From: Silene latifolia
Taxonomy: Eukaryota; Streptophyta; Magnoliopsida; Caryophyllales; Caryophyllaceae
Length of the DNA stretch: 64,000 bases
NCBI RefSeq assembly: GCF_048544455.1
Contig: NC_133538.1
Span: 44,159,969-44,223,968, forward strand
Direction: 5' to 3'
In this document: positions 44,737 to 56,800 of the stretch, piece after piece
Layout of the letters: each line of letters begins with the position of its first letter
Position numbering within the stretch: position 1 is the first letter of the stretch
The notes under the pieces: generated by a model
Told to the model about the DNA's origin: nothing
What the model saw: the letters and a program-made list of their open reading frames with translations, nothing else
Databases searched by the model: none
Made by a program: the position numbers and the translations under genes

Positions 44737-44744
44737 TATAAATA
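44737..44744 (+). promoter_or_regulatory. Probable TATA box of C LTR
   Basis: tataaata in agtataaatacccc, conserved in the 3' LTR at 62285-62292, about 635 bp into the LTR. Confidence 0.55.
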
Positions 44745-45176
44745 CCCCATTGTACTACCTAGATTACCACCTCATCTTAATCTTATCCTAATCAAGTCTT
44801 AATGCTCTCTTAATCTTATAATCAACTCTTAATTTAGCATTAATACAAATCTCATTTCTTAATCTTTCCTTAATTTCTCTATTGTTCATCATTTATTTTG
44901 GGTAATTAGAAGATTATTTGGGTTTATTTGGAGGATTGACAACCTTCCATCAATCATCAAGTACTTCTATTATTCTTTGCTTTATTATTTGGAATTATCT
45001 TTATAGGTATAATTCTCTCTTAATTCTTTTTAATTATTGTTAATCATATTCATTTGTTCATCATGTTTTGCCTTGCTAGTATGATTGATAACCTTGTTAA
45101 CATGTTAAACTTGATAATGAGTGAGTAGTTTCATTAACTAGGGTTAATGGGGAATTAGGGGAAACCAACATGGGGA

Positions 45177-46351
45177 TGTTAGAAATCTACATCTATATAC
45201 ATAACATATTCATATATGTTTTTGTTAATTTAGTCATAAAATTAAATGGTGATCTTATGCATGCAAACAATAAAAAAAATAAGGAAGAAATCTTTATTCT
45301 TACATTGAGAATATCGGTTTATATGGGCATAAGAGAGTTCTCATACTCTCTTGTTCTTGAGCTCCCCTTGATGGATGAACAAGGATTCAAGAAGAGAATC
45401 CCTCTCAAAAGTATTATACCCAATACAACAACTTAATAAAATTAATACTATTATTACTAGAACAATATTAATTTTGTATAAAATTGACACAAAATAATTT
45501 GATTTTGGTCTCTTAAAACCGGTTAAGAGAGAAGGAAGATGAAGGTTTTTATCTTTCTAAAAGTTCTTATTTTTAGATGGATGATTGAATGAATTTTTCA
45601 CTAGTTAACATTATAGTGAATATTAGGTAAATAATAGAGCAAAACTCTTGGCTTTGCTCTATCAAAAACCGGGTAAAGGGGGGAAGAGAAGGGACCAATG
45701 CATGCACTATTTGTTCTTCACAATAATCACTAGGTTTGCATGGCTAGAAAATTAGGGAAATCATTATGCTTACCACTCACACAATAAACATAATATTTCC
45801 TTAATCCTCCCATTATTTTCGGCTAACATGGATAAAATGGACTCCATTTTATCTTTGTCAAAATGTCAATTTGTCATATGTCACATGTCACATGTCACAT
45901 AAAATTGTCATGTATTTTTATCATATTAAAAATCAACGTATTAATAAAAATACGTCATATACAAAAATCGACTCAGTAATTCACAATTACTTGTACCAAA
46001 ATAATTTACCAATTATAAATTACAACATCTTGTACTTATAATATTTTATTCATTCAAATTGCAATTGTTTTCTTAAACAATAATTTCATCTAAGTAATAA
46101 AACAATTCGATTACTTAGACTGTATCTTATTTAATCAAATTTCAATAAGACACGTAAATATTACTTCCAAAATTGTCCGTCAATTTTAAGTAATTTAATT
46201 GACCCGTATCGTCATAAGATCAATTAAATGATCAATTAAGTGTGTTATCCTTTAGGTATGACCTAAGGGGATCAACTGATCACCACCGTCTCACGACAGT
46301 AATGTCAAACTCTAGTCAGCCAATCATTACCGATATGTGTGGACCAGTTGA
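45177..46351 (-). repeat. Element E 3' LTR, 5'-truncated
   Basis: 1175 bp. The U3 start is missing: at 46351/46352 LTR sequence (ggaccagttgac) is joined directly to internal DNA (ttcgagacgtcacctcatg) that in H lies about 600 bp before the LTR (39239). Confidence 0.9.
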
Positions 46352-48740
46352 CTTCGAGACGTCACCTCATGTACGTAACTATGGGCAAATACAATACTAA
46401 TCCGTGTTCACTTAAACGGGGTTCAATTGTCTCTAAAACCCGTTTGGATGTAACAAAGTGTAAGGTGAGTTAATAATAACTCAAACGACAAATGTCGACA
46501 TCACACTCGAGTAGTCAATACCATATTACAACCTTGTGATACATATCGTAAGTGTGTAAACACTTGTTGATTGCAATAGAAGTTTAACATGTCACGTGTC
46601 CATGTGTTCAAACTTCTTAATCGTATTTTCCTTTACATTCATGTTATCTCTCATAGCATGAACCTTACCAAGTACACATCAAGGTTCCCAACCTCGGTTT
46701 CAGTTCTTTATCTTGAAAGAACTTCCTTGTTGATTATCACATAACAAATGAATTTGTGGTGAATGATATAACTTGTACTGGTCAAGTACTCCATCCACAC
46801 ACAATGCACTAGGTATATGTTTTGTAGAGTCTTGCAACAATTTGTCAAGATGATTTGCCTAGCACTTCTCACAAGTCCTAGCATATTAGGAAAAATTAGT
46901 TTTGAGTAACTTCTTACTTCAACTAAGCACTATTCCAAAATTCTTATTTCTCCTTTTAGCTGAAAAACTTAGGATTTTCATAAATCCTCACGTGTTGTTT
47001 GAATTTTAATATGTGCAATCTCTTGACACATAACAGAGTATTCTGTCAAACAATGAATCGCTCATCGGATTCTCTTCGAGAATTCATGACGTTTCTTCTA
47101 TAGCTTGCTAATGAATCATCATGCTCTTATGCATATGTTTCATTATTGGACATGTGCATGATTATTCTAATGGCGGAAACATTAGTAACTAATAATCATG
47201 AGATCAACCATTCTTAGGTTCGATGAACGACCATGACTGCTAATGGCAATTCCATTTTCATTTACATGAATAACCTACGTTTCTAGTTGATTCGATGTGT
47301 ATATCTCAATACTTATCCAACATCTCATGATGTAATTGGATTCATCATAGTCCATTTTCTATCCAGAATTGAAAACTCAAATACTTCTTTGTGAAAGAAG
47401 GTATTAGCTCGTCATTCTCAATGAGTAATGAGTTATAAACTTTTATAAGATGATTACCCCCACTAAATTCCATTTCTTCACATGATAATTTCCAACTCCC
47501 ACTTGATTCGCAATTGACTACTCAATTGAGACATTTCAAGAATTGAAATTTATTGCTTTGTTTGAGATAAAACCATATATGTTCCCATCATATCCTTTCA
47601 AAATACCTATTTTGAAGTGGTCTCATTTTTAACCTTATGGAAAGAGATTTTTAATCTCTAACACATTCATATCATCATGATGCGTAGCAATGTCATTATT
47701 TAAATATAAATAATATCTAGTACACGTCCTTCAAAATACCCTTTTCGGAAGGAGGTTTAACCAATTAATTTTCATAATGAGGTTAAGTAATGACATTAGT
47801 GTGGTTAAAACTTAGCTATTGAAGATATCGGTATATCAATCCTTGTAATTTCTAGTTATAAATCTCGTTTATATCCTAGGATGTTACTTTGATTCATTTA
47901 GGCTCTTAAGTAAATATCAATATTGAAACTATTGGTCAAAATTTATCATCAACTAGTCAAAACTCTTGTTAAGACTTTACATTAGTCATTTTTTTTCCAA
48001 AACTTTCTTTTGGTCTCCTCGTGTAGTAATCTTGAGAAAATATTCTTTTGATTATTTCACTTGGTCTCTTTTGTCATGTAGCTTTATTTGAGACCATAGA
48101 TCTCATCTATTGAGTATGCTATATAAATAGATATACCTTTATTCAAATCATTCTCCCTTGCGTAGATCTCATTTACACAAGTACACAAATTTATCTTGGT
48201 GTTCTTGTTCTTAGTGTCTTTGTGTCTTCATTTTCTCCCACTCTATCTTTAGAATGATTACACTATAGATTCAAAGATAGCTTATGAGACACAAATAATG
48301 AAATTTGAAGTATGAGGAGGACTATCTTATAGGTTGACTAATATTTTTAGATTTTTGTAAGTGCACTTGGTGATTGACATTCCTTCAAGAGAGTTCATAG
48401 ACTCAAAATTACTTTATAAATGATCATACACAAGCCTTAAGCATGTGGACATATAATGAATCCCATCATTATAGTTGTCTATTAGATCACTTTAAGTGAA
48501 TAATCATATGTTTCTAAGAGCAAGCACGTAAATACGAGTTTTAGAACAAGGATAAAATGATAAAACGGGTGACTTGGGTTGCAAACCAAGCCACCATTAT
48601 CCAAAATACAACCAATTATCCAAAATATACTTCCATGTCGAATACGGAAATTAAAAGGTTCTAAAATCCAAAACATGATTAAAATAAGACAATAAAAAGC
48701 GAAACTCCATGAAAGCTATTCCTAGCTTCTTGATGGTTTC
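46352..48740 (-). other. Element E 3' region without pol
   Basis: Matches H 36842-39250 along its length, with no protease, integrase or reverse transcriptase motif in any frame. No gene supported. Confidence 0.75.
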
Positions 48741-48784
48741 TCAAGCTTGGTTTTCTTTTCCCTTGTCTTTGCTTGGTGGAGGCC
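48741..48784 (-). CDS. gag: Candidate second exon of E gag
   Basis: After splicing of 48785-48877 the gag frame would continue here with a Pro-Pro-Pro-Ser-Lys-Asp-Lys-type basic tail of about 14 residues and stop at TGA 48741-48743. In H the same tail ends at TAA 36841. Tail residues are conserved except one Lys/Asn change. Evidence is the matching splice sites and frame only. Confidence 0.5.
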
Positions 48785-48877
48785 CTATTTAGAATAAAAA
48801 GGGAGATACATTATCATAACTTTGTATCATAATACCATAGTTGAAATAGAAACATAAAAGAAAGGATAGTCATTTAC
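48785..48877 (-). other. Candidate 93-bp intron at end of E gag
   Basis: On minus: donor ccagtag|gtaaatg, acceptor tctaaatag|ggcctcc, with T-rich content. Same site and frame effect as in H (36706-36797). Confidence 0.6.
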
Positions 48878-49766
48878 CTACTGGAGTAATCTTTCCAGCC
48901 TTAATATCACCAAGGTATTTGGAACAATTTCTTTTCCAATGTCTAACACCATTACAATAATGGCATTTATCAAGAGGACCCTTCTTGATTTTTGAAGTGC
49001 TAGCTTCATAAGTCTTAGCTTTGGTGAAAGTGGGAGCTTGTTTCTTACCCTTCCTCCCATTCTTCTTGAACTTCTTCTTGCTTTTGGTGCTAATGTTAAG
49101 CACATCCTTAGGTGGGTTCACATTTAACCCCATGTCCCTTTCGGCTTGCACAAGTAACTTGTGCAACTCTTCAAGAGACACGTCCTTGTCTTGCATGTTA
49201 AAATTCACCCAGAATTGAACATATGCCTTGACTTTGGATAAGGAGTGTAGAATCCTATCTACAATGAGTTCTTTGGGGATTTCAACCTTTTGAATTTTCA
49301 AGGTCTCAACTAGCTCCATTAATTTGAGCACATGAGGGCTAACCTTTTGGCCCTCTTTGAAGTCGAGATCAAAGAATGCCGCGGCCGCCTCATATTGGAC
49401 GATCCGCGGAGTATGTGAAAAAATTGTCACAAGCTTGGAGTAAATCTCATTAGCGGTGCCCATCTTAAAGGCTCTCCTTTGGAGATCCGCCTCCATCGCA
49501 AAGATCAACACATTTTTAATTGCGGCGGACTCCTTATGGTAAGCCTCATATGCTTCCCTAGTGGCGGCGGTCGACCTAGTATTAGGTTCGGGTGGAGAGG
49601 CCTCGGTAAGGTAACGAAGCTTGTCGTCACCTTGGGCGGCTAATTTGAGTTGGGCATCCCAATCGGAGAAATTTGACCCATTTTTTTCAAGTTTACATCG
49701 ATCCATGAAGGATCGGAGCCATGAAGTATTAGTGAGAGGCGTGGCGTTGGTGTTTGGATTTGCCAT
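48870..49766 (-). CDS. gag: Gag protein of gag-only copia element E, intact
   Basis: 298 residues, uninterrupted from ATG 49766 to TGA 48870. It forms the particle that packages element RNA in the cytoplasm. N-terminal TSWLRSFMDRCKLEKNGSNF, then FSDWDAQLKLAAQGDDKLRYL; the UBN2-type core has AIKNVLIFAMEADLQRRAF and EELHKLLVQAERDMGLN. A Lys-rich linker (KSKKKFKKNGRKGKKQ) precedes one zinc knuckle C-X2-C-X4-H-X4-C at residues 268-281 (CHYCNGVRHWKRNC). The residue before the His is Arg where H has Gly. The ATG lies in aacaaatggc after the leader. The end at TPVGK overlaps a splice donor. No protease or pol follows, so maturation and reverse transcription would have to come from a related element such as F. 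Confidence 0.92.
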   Translation of the reverse strand: MANPNTNATPLTNTSWLRSFMDRCKLEKNGSNFSDWDAQLKLAAQGDDKLRYLTEASPPEPNTRSTAATREAYEAYHKESAAIKNVLIFAMEADLQRRAFKMGTANEIYSKLVTIFSHTPRIVQYEAAAAFFDLDFKEGQKVSPHVLKLMELVETLKIQKVEIPKELIVDRILHSLSKVKAYVQFWVNFNMQDKDVSLEELHKLLVQAERDMGLNVNPPKDVLNISTKSKKKFKKNGRKGKKQAPTFTKAKTYEASTSKIKKGPLDKCHYCNGVRHWKRNCSKYLGDIKAGKITPVGK

Positions 49767-52007
49767 TTGTTATGAGAAATAAGAGCGGTCTACAAAACAA
49801 AATATAGAAGGAATAAAACATATGTCGTTTTAATAATAATACCCGTAAAAATAATTTAAACAAGTTTTATTAGCATTTTTCTAGTGACCTCTACCCAACT
49901 AGATAAATGATTCCAAGACCCAAATTCATATCAACTTAGGCACGGGGTAGCCGATGAAACCCTTATCAATATAACTTGGTGGATTAACCTTTTAATCGAT
50001 TCTACTTTTAGAACTCTTGGTCGATAAAATTACTCTAATGTTTATCTATAGCCCAAAACACATCCGACAAGGGCACGGGGTAGCCGATGAAACCCTTATC
50101 AAAAACTTTTGTTGAGCTCAATCCAAATTTCGAATAAATGTGTCCATGATCCAAACCCATATTAACTTGGGCACGGGGTAGCCGATAAAACCCTCATCAA
50201 CATGAATTCGGTGGATAGACATTTATCACCCACTTCCCCTACGTAACAAGGTTTGTACCCCGGGGTAGCCGAGTGCACTCCCTCGCGAAATAGGTTTTCA
50301 TGGTTTCTACTATTTGGTAAGGCTATGTCTCAATTGATTCTTTTAGCGAGAGGTCATGTCAATTTATTATCTATCACGTTTTAAGTAAACTAAAGCGGTG
50401 AACTACGATAATTCTAATTGACACGGTCGATAAACTCGATAAAAAGACAATGCATGTTTTAGTTATGGCGATTTAGCGATGCATGCAACATATAAATAAA
50501 ATGCAAAGCATAAAATAAATCCTAGTATGGCCTTCCTACAACAGAAAATCTAATTAACTATTACATATTCGGAAACTAACTCCATTGGTCCCTTGAATTT
50601 CGGTTATGGCACGCATCTCGAGGTAACACCGTCTTTATGTATCGCCTTCTTGAATGACACCGTCTTCAAGTATCTCCGGAATAAATAAAATTACATAACA
50701 AATTACATAATTTCCTATTATACATTTGTAAATAAAATAAAATAAATCTATTAAATTACAAAACGGTGATACGAGATCACAATAAATTACAACCGAATCG
50801 ATATTCCCATACATTTCGGGTAATACCAATTTTAAAAACTAAGGCCATACTAAGTAAAATTACATAATTCAAAAATTACATAAAATAAAATTATGACAAT
50901 CATAAATAAAATGCAGCATTATAATATGTATGAACATGCCCAGTTTTATGCTAAATCGCCTTTAAGGAGCCAATATCGTATATTATACGGTTTTTACGGA
51001 TTTGCGTGATTCAACGTTTTATAATCAAAAAAATTACATAAATTCATATTTACGCACAAGTTAATTACCCTAACCTCTTAGGACTCAAAATTAGTCTTCA
51101 CTAACTATTTGACCATAATTAACTCATATTTCTAAAATTGTTCATTAATGGACTTAAAATTACAATAAAAATGCTATAAACTTCAAATAAATCACAAAAA
51201 TTCAAATAAATTTGAAATTTGAAATTTAAACTTATGAACATTCTGGAAAAATACCATGACACTCATAATGTTCAAAAACTTAGGTTAAAATTTCGTAAAA
51301 TTATCGGAAAAACTATGTTGCGGTTTATCGGATTTATCAATAAAAATCATAAAAACATGAGAAAAATTATATTCATCAAATTTTCAATTTTAGATCTGAA
51401 AAAGATAATATAATGCAACATGTGACGTTTTTCCTTAGTCATGGAGTATGTTTTAGCAATTATTTACTAATTAAGTCACTATTTATGCTATTTTTCATCA
51501 AAAATCCATAAATCATGCATAAAGACTTCAATATAGCCCATTATCTTACACACATCTTGTAAAATTTCATGTGACAACATACTAAATTTCTATGACCAGA
51601 TTCGAAATTTATCTTATATTAACCTATTTTTCATCTAAATCTGATTTTAAACATGAAAAATCCATTTTTCGAGCATAAGAACTCCAAAAATTATGAAAAT
51701 TTACAGGTCTACTCAAAATAATATATGTGATAACATATCCAAAAATCACTAGAAAATTCGAAGTTTAGCTAATTTTAGTCCGAAAATGACATTTTAATCA
51801 TAAAATCACATTTTTAATGCCATTACATTATAAGATGAACAATAAAAATCCATAAAATAACCAAAATATCCTAAAAACATTTTAGGCCAGAAACTTAACA
51901 TGCATAAATTTATTTCGTGATATTTCATAATAACACAAATTTACAAGTTTTATATGTTAATCATATCACTCGGAAAAACTATAACCGTTTGCATGCAAAC
52001 AACCAAG
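49767..52007 (-). other. Element E leader with repeated motif
   Basis: 2.24 kb, AT-rich, noncoding, colinear with the H leader. Short open frames such as 50635-50829 have no recognisable product. Confidence 0.75.
49930..50290 (-). repeat. Four-copy leader motif (E)
   Basis: On plus, ggggtagccgatgaaaccct and close forms at about 49945, 50077 and 50177, with ggggtagccgagtgcac at about 50263. Order and spacing match H 35295-35650. The E copies read ggctaccccg where H reads ggccacaccg. Confidence 0.8.
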
Positions 52008-52020
52008 GCTCTTGATACCG
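52008..52020 (-). promoter_or_regulatory. Primer-binding site, iMet type with extra base (E)
   Basis: The minus strand reads cggtatcaagagc after the LTR end, one A more than cggtatcagagc in H. It may prime poorly. Confidence 0.75.
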
Positions 52021-52022
52021 CT

Positions 52023-53314
52023 TGTTAGAAATCTAGATATATATAAATAACATATTCATATATGTTTTTGTTAATTTAGTCATAAAATTAAATGGTGATC
52101 TTATGCATGCAAACAATAAAAATAATAAGGAAGAAATCTTTATTCTTACATTGAGAATATCGATTTATATGGGCACAAGAGAGTTCTCCTACTCTCTTGT
52201 TCTTGAGCTCTCCTTGATGGAAGAACAAGGATTCAAGAAGATAATCCCTCCCAAAAGTATTATACCCAAGACAACAACTTAATAAAATTAATACTATTAT
52301 TACTAGAACAATATTAATTTTGTATAAAATTGACCCAAAATAATTTGATTTTGGTCTCTTAAAACCAGTTAAGAGAGAAGGAAGAGGAAGGTTTTTATCT
52401 TTCTAAAAGTTCTTATTTTTAGATGGATGATTGAATGAATTTTTCACTAGTTAACATTATAGTGAATATTAGGTAAATAATAGAGCAAAACTTTTGGCTT
52501 TGCTCTATCAAAAACCGGGTAAAGGGGGGAAGAGAAGGGACCAATGCATGCACTAGTTGTTCTTCACAATAATCACTAGGTTTGCATGGCTAGAAAATTA
52601 GGGAAATCATTATGCTTACCACTCACACAATAAACATAATATTTCCTTAATCCTCCCATTATTTTCAGCTAACATGGATAAAATGGACTCCATTTTATCT
52701 TTGTCAAAATGTCAATTTGTCAATTTGTCATATGTCACATGTCACATGTCACATAAAATTGTCATGTATTTTTATCATATTAAAAATCAACGTATTAATA
52801 AAAATACGTCATATACAAAAATCGACTCAGTAATTCACAATTACTTGTACCAAAATAATTTACCAATTATAAATTACAACATCTTGTACTTATAATATAT
52901 TATTCATTCAAATTGCAATTGTTTTCTTAAACAATAATTTCATCTAAGTAATAAAACAATTCGATTACTTAGACCGTATCTTATTTAATCAAATTTCAAT
53001 AAGACACGTAAATATTACTTCCAAAATCGTCCGTCAATTTTAAGTAATTTAATTGACCCGTATCGTCATACGATCAATTAAATGATCAATTAAGTGTGTT
53101 ATCCTTTAGGTATGACCTAAGGGGATCAACTGATCACCACCGTCTCACGACAGTAATGTCAAACTCTAGTAAGCCAATCATTACCGATATGTGTGGACCA
53201 GTTTACTGTAAAATATTACTTCCCAATTGTATTCTTTAAAATGAGACTTAAACATGTGATCATCATGATCAACAATTGTGATCGCATTATTGCCGGAGGA
53301 CACATATTCCAACA
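52023..53314 (-). repeat. Element E 5' LTR
   Basis: 1292 bp; minus TGTTGGAATATGTGTCC at 53314 to ...TTTCTAACA at 52023. Short tandem gtcacat and aatttgtc runs at about 52710-52752. Confidence 0.93.
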
Positions 53315-53319
53315 GGGGA

Positions 53320-53989
53320 TTGATTTATGCTTAATCTAATATGTTTTCATAATTAATTTGCTTGTTGCTTGTTGTTTGTTGTGATTCCAACTTATGCACA
53401 TGTTATGTTTGATGAAATGCGAGCCTATGAATCCTTGCATTTTTTACCCATCACTTACCTTTTAAATGAGACTTGTAAGATATAAACCAACTCGAGTCTC
53501 ATTAGACCATGCATATAGTTGGATGGGAAGGATTAAGTCGACTTGTAGGGGTTGTACAATCTAATCGATTCGGCTCCGGGACCCAAGCCTTCTTAGGGAT
53601 TGTAAGATATACACTAACTCGATCCCATCACAACAATAAGTGCTTACATCTAGTAGAAAAAAAGTTTGTATGATCAAATCCCATGAATCCTCTATGAACC
53701 CATGACAACCTAGTGCTTTTAATCAATTGTTTACAGCTCATTTTAATCATCTTGCTTCTTTTCATTATTTTATTTACATTGTTGATTAGTTTAGTTTATC
53801 TCCTATCTCAACCCAAATTGTGACACCCTTAGACTCAACCATTTACAATCGAAAATCCTACATTAATACCCGTCCCATGGGATCCGACCTTTACTTACCT
53901 CTTTACTAAGAGTAGAGAAGTTTGTGAAGTTATAAATATTGTTTTGGTCAAGGCAACTTTTGACGACAAGTAACAAAACCGACGAACCA
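53320..53989 (+). repeat. Element C 5' LTR, second piece
   Basis: Continues from the gggga duplication and ends GACGAACCA, colinear with the end of the 3' LTR (62726-63384). Confidence 0.92.
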
Positions 53990-53993
53990 AAAA

Positions 53994-54011
53994 TGGCGCC
54001 GTTGTCGGGGA
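53994..54011 (+). promoter_or_regulatory. Primer-binding site, tRNA-Asp type, one change (C)
   Basis: tggcgccgttgtcgggga lies four bases after the LTR. One base differs from the G and int2 sites. Confidence 0.85.
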
Positions 54012-54128
54012 CGGTGTTAACTTGATTTGATTTTCTTTGATTGTTTTTAGTTGTGTCTTTCTTTACCTTGGGGAAGTCAAACTCCTCAAGGTTTGTTCTA
54101 ATTGTTTTCGAGTTGTTTGATATTTTGC

Positions 54129-55420
54129 ATGTCTAGGAGATCACAAGGTAACTTGTTACCCATTGATCTTGAAAATGAAAGAACTTTGACCAACAATAGA
54201 AGACTTGCTAGAAATACTTTGAGAGGTATTGGTGAGATTGTGGACATTCAACCAAATAATATTGAGTTCATCAACCCTTTTGCAAGAGAAGGAGAGGATA
54301 ATCCAACACAAAACCAACCACAAAATCAACCCACAATGCCTAAATTTTCATCACATTCCGTACCAACCGAAGAGAACCTACCAAATGGTACTCCTACACC
54401 ACAATACTTAACCGGTAATTTCATTGCAAAGTCCGCATTTATACAATTAGTTGAGAGAAGTCAATTTGGGGGGATGCCTACTGAAGACCCTCATTCTCAT
54501 ATGGAGACTTTTTGTGACTATTGTGATGCGATTTCTCAAACCAGAGTTATTCAAGACCAAATTCGATGGGTCTTATTTCCTTTTTCTTTGATTGGTTCCG
54601 CGAAACAATGGTTAAAGATCCTAGATAAGCCTACTCTTTGTATTGACTCTTGGAAGAAATTGGCATCTGCTTTCTACAAGAAATTCTATCCTCCGGAAAA
54701 GACTAACATGTTGAGAGCCTAAATCACCGGGTTCAAACAAAGGGATGAGGATGTATGAAGCATGGGAGAGATTGAAGGATACTTGTCGATCTTGTCCACA
54801 CCATGGACTCCCGAAACATTCTCAATATGGGATCAAATGGTATGTTTACCGAAGTTGATGATAATCAAACATGGAACAAGATTGAGAAAATGGCGGTCCA
54901 TAACTCACAATATAGTAGACCTCAGAAGGCTACTAGAGGAGGAAAGCATGAAGTGGACTCTATTACTCAATTGGATGCTCAACTTAGTGCTCATATTGAC
55001 ACCATTAATTTGAAGTTTGAGAAGGCTATGGATAAACTTGAAGAAGCCTCCAAATCATCTAAGCAATATGTTAATGCCATGGTGGCATCTTCATCAATTC
55101 CAAGTGGAGTATGTGGGAGTTGTGGAACTTTGGGACATGACCAAAGTGAATGTATGGGAATAAGTGAACAAGTTAATTCTTTCCAAGCATACAAGAGTGG
55201 TACCCCTTATTCCAACTATTACAATGAAAACACCAAATTCTATCCCAACCTCTAATACAAAAGCCAAAATGTTCAAAACCCTCAAACAACATACACCCCA
55301 CCTCCAATGAGAAACCAAGCTCAAAGACCCTTTTACAATCAAAACCAAAGTTATCAAAATCAACCTCCATTCAATCAAACAAATGACCAAGGTTTTGATG
55401 TTTAAAAAGCGGTCCTTCAA
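54129..55420 (+). pseudogene. gag: Element C gag, broken
   Basis: ATG 54129 (MSRRSQGNLLPIDLENERTL) is chosen because it parallels the G start; an in-frame ATG at 54102 is less conserved. The capsid domain has FPFSLIGSAKQWLKIL and SWKKLASAFYKKFYPPEKTN. TAA at 54720-54722 replaces a Gln codon, a base is missing near 54756, and part of the next block is lost. The frame 54803-55255 holds WNKIEKMAVHNSQY, a coiled stretch and the zinc knuckle CGSCGTLGHDQSEC (about 55117-55158). TAA at 55253 and a TAA near 55404 interrupt the Asn/Gln/Pro-rich part before the protease segment. Confidence 0.87.
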
Positions 55421-56563
55421 ATGCAAAAGAACCAACAAGAATTTTTCACTCAAATGCAAAAGGATAGCCAAGCAAAAGACATCACCATCAACAACATACT
55501 AGCTCACACAAATATGTTGGAGACCCAAATGTCTCAATTAGCATCTTCTAGTTCACAAAGACAAAAGGGGCAATTGCCACCTCAAGGTAATCCCCCAAGA
55601 CATGAGTCGGTGAGTGCCATCCATTTGAGGTGTGGTACAAGGTATGAAGGGCCGAAGAGGCCCGTTGATGAAGATGTTGTGAATGCTAGTGACAAAGAAA
55701 GAGTTGTTGAAGACTCTAAGAAAGAAGAAGAACCCACCACCATTCAAGAAGTTTCAAAGGAGAATGAAGAGAAGGATAAGAAGAAAGAGCCTATTGTGAT
55801 TCGACTTCCATTTCCAAGTCATCAAGCTAAGCCTAATTTTTATGAACAACTTGGGAAGTTTATGGAGATTGTGAAAAACTTGGAAGTCTCAATTCCATTT
55901 ACGGAATTAATCAATCATGTTCCGGCCTATGCGAAATACATAAAAGATATTCTTTCAAAGAAGAAAACCATCCGGAAGCTTGAGACTATTGCTTTCACTA
56001 AGGTGAGTAGTGCCATCCTACAAGGAAGTTCACCTCCAAAACTAAAGGATCCGGGAAGTTTCTCTATTCCATACACCATTGGCGATACTACAATCAACAA
56101 AGCTTTATGTGACCTTGGGGCAAGTGTGAGTGTCATACCCTACTCGGTGTGCAAAAGGTTAGAAATGGGAGAGCTCAAGTGCACTAATATCACACTTCAA
56201 ATGGCGGATCGATCAACGAAGACACCTTTAAGGGTATGTGAAGATGTGCCGGTAAGAATTGGCAAGTTCTTCATCCCGGTGGACTTTGTTATTGTTGATA
56301 TGGAGGAGGATTCCAACATTCCTATCATTCTAGGAAGACCTTTCTTACACACCGCAGGAGCGGTGATTGACGTGAAACATGGAGAGCTCACAGTCGAAGT
56401 GGGAGATGAAACGATCACTTTTAATCTTGACAAGACAATAAAAGCTCCCCAACTACATGAGCCATGTTTCATGGTTGATCATTATAGCCGAGAAAGTGAT
56501 TGGAAGAAGTTAGCATCTCAATGCAAAGAACAAGCTATGGGTAAAGAATCACCACCCATATAG
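55421..56563 (+). pseudogene. Element C gag C-terminus and aspartic protease
   Basis: An open frame of 380 codons, itself undamaged but cut off from its natural start. Gln-rich coiled start (QKNQQEFFTQMQKD), LETQMSQLASSSS block, an acidic linker, then FTELINHVPAYAKYIKDILSKK. The protease block KALCDLGASVSVIPYSV has DLG, as in G, and its partner signature is IILGRPFLHTAGAVIDV. The end (DWKKLASQCKEQAMG) is followed by TAG at 56561. The product would process gag; with DLG in both elements here the variant looks like a lineage trait. Confidence 0.87.
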
Positions 56564-56572
56564 GAGAAGAAA

Positions 56573-56800
56573 ATGGGTAATCTCCAAGATGCTCCATCCA
56601 AAGAGCAAGAATGTTTCAACAAGAATGAGAGCTTGAATAGCTCACCACCACTCATGACAATAGAAGAAGAAGGCCTCATTAGCCATAATGATAAGAAGAA
56701 AGAGGAGTTGTTCTCATCAACTCATGATACTATTGGGGAACAAGTAGACGAAGTATGCGGTCTTTGGGATGATGAGTTTGAAGGGTTATTCAATCCTTAG
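56573..56800 (+). pseudogene. Short acidic frame after protease (C)
   Basis: 75 codons, acidic (EEEGLISHNDKKKEELF, VCGLWDDEFEGLFNP). It continues after the protease stop in the polyprotein direction and likely is the linker that once led into reverse transcriptase. Nothing of reverse transcriptase remains. Confidence 0.55.

Larger units (their letters stand above)
44102..45176 (+). repeat. Element C 5' LTR, first piece
   Basis: Matches 61659-62725 of the 3' LTR and stops after tgggga where element E is inserted. It holds a motif cluster at 44441-44610 and a TATA box at 44737-44744. Confidence 0.93.
45177..53314 (-). mobile_element. Element E: gag-only Ty1/copia element, second copy of the H family
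   Basis: 8138 bp on minus with target duplication gggga (45172-45176 and 53315-53319). The 5' LTR is 52023-53314. The 3' LTR is 45177-46351 and lacks its first ~105 bp and the polypurine tract. It has leader, intact gag, intron-like segment, 2.4-kb non-pol region. Same plan as H, so gag without pol is shared by independent insertions. Confidence 0.93.
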
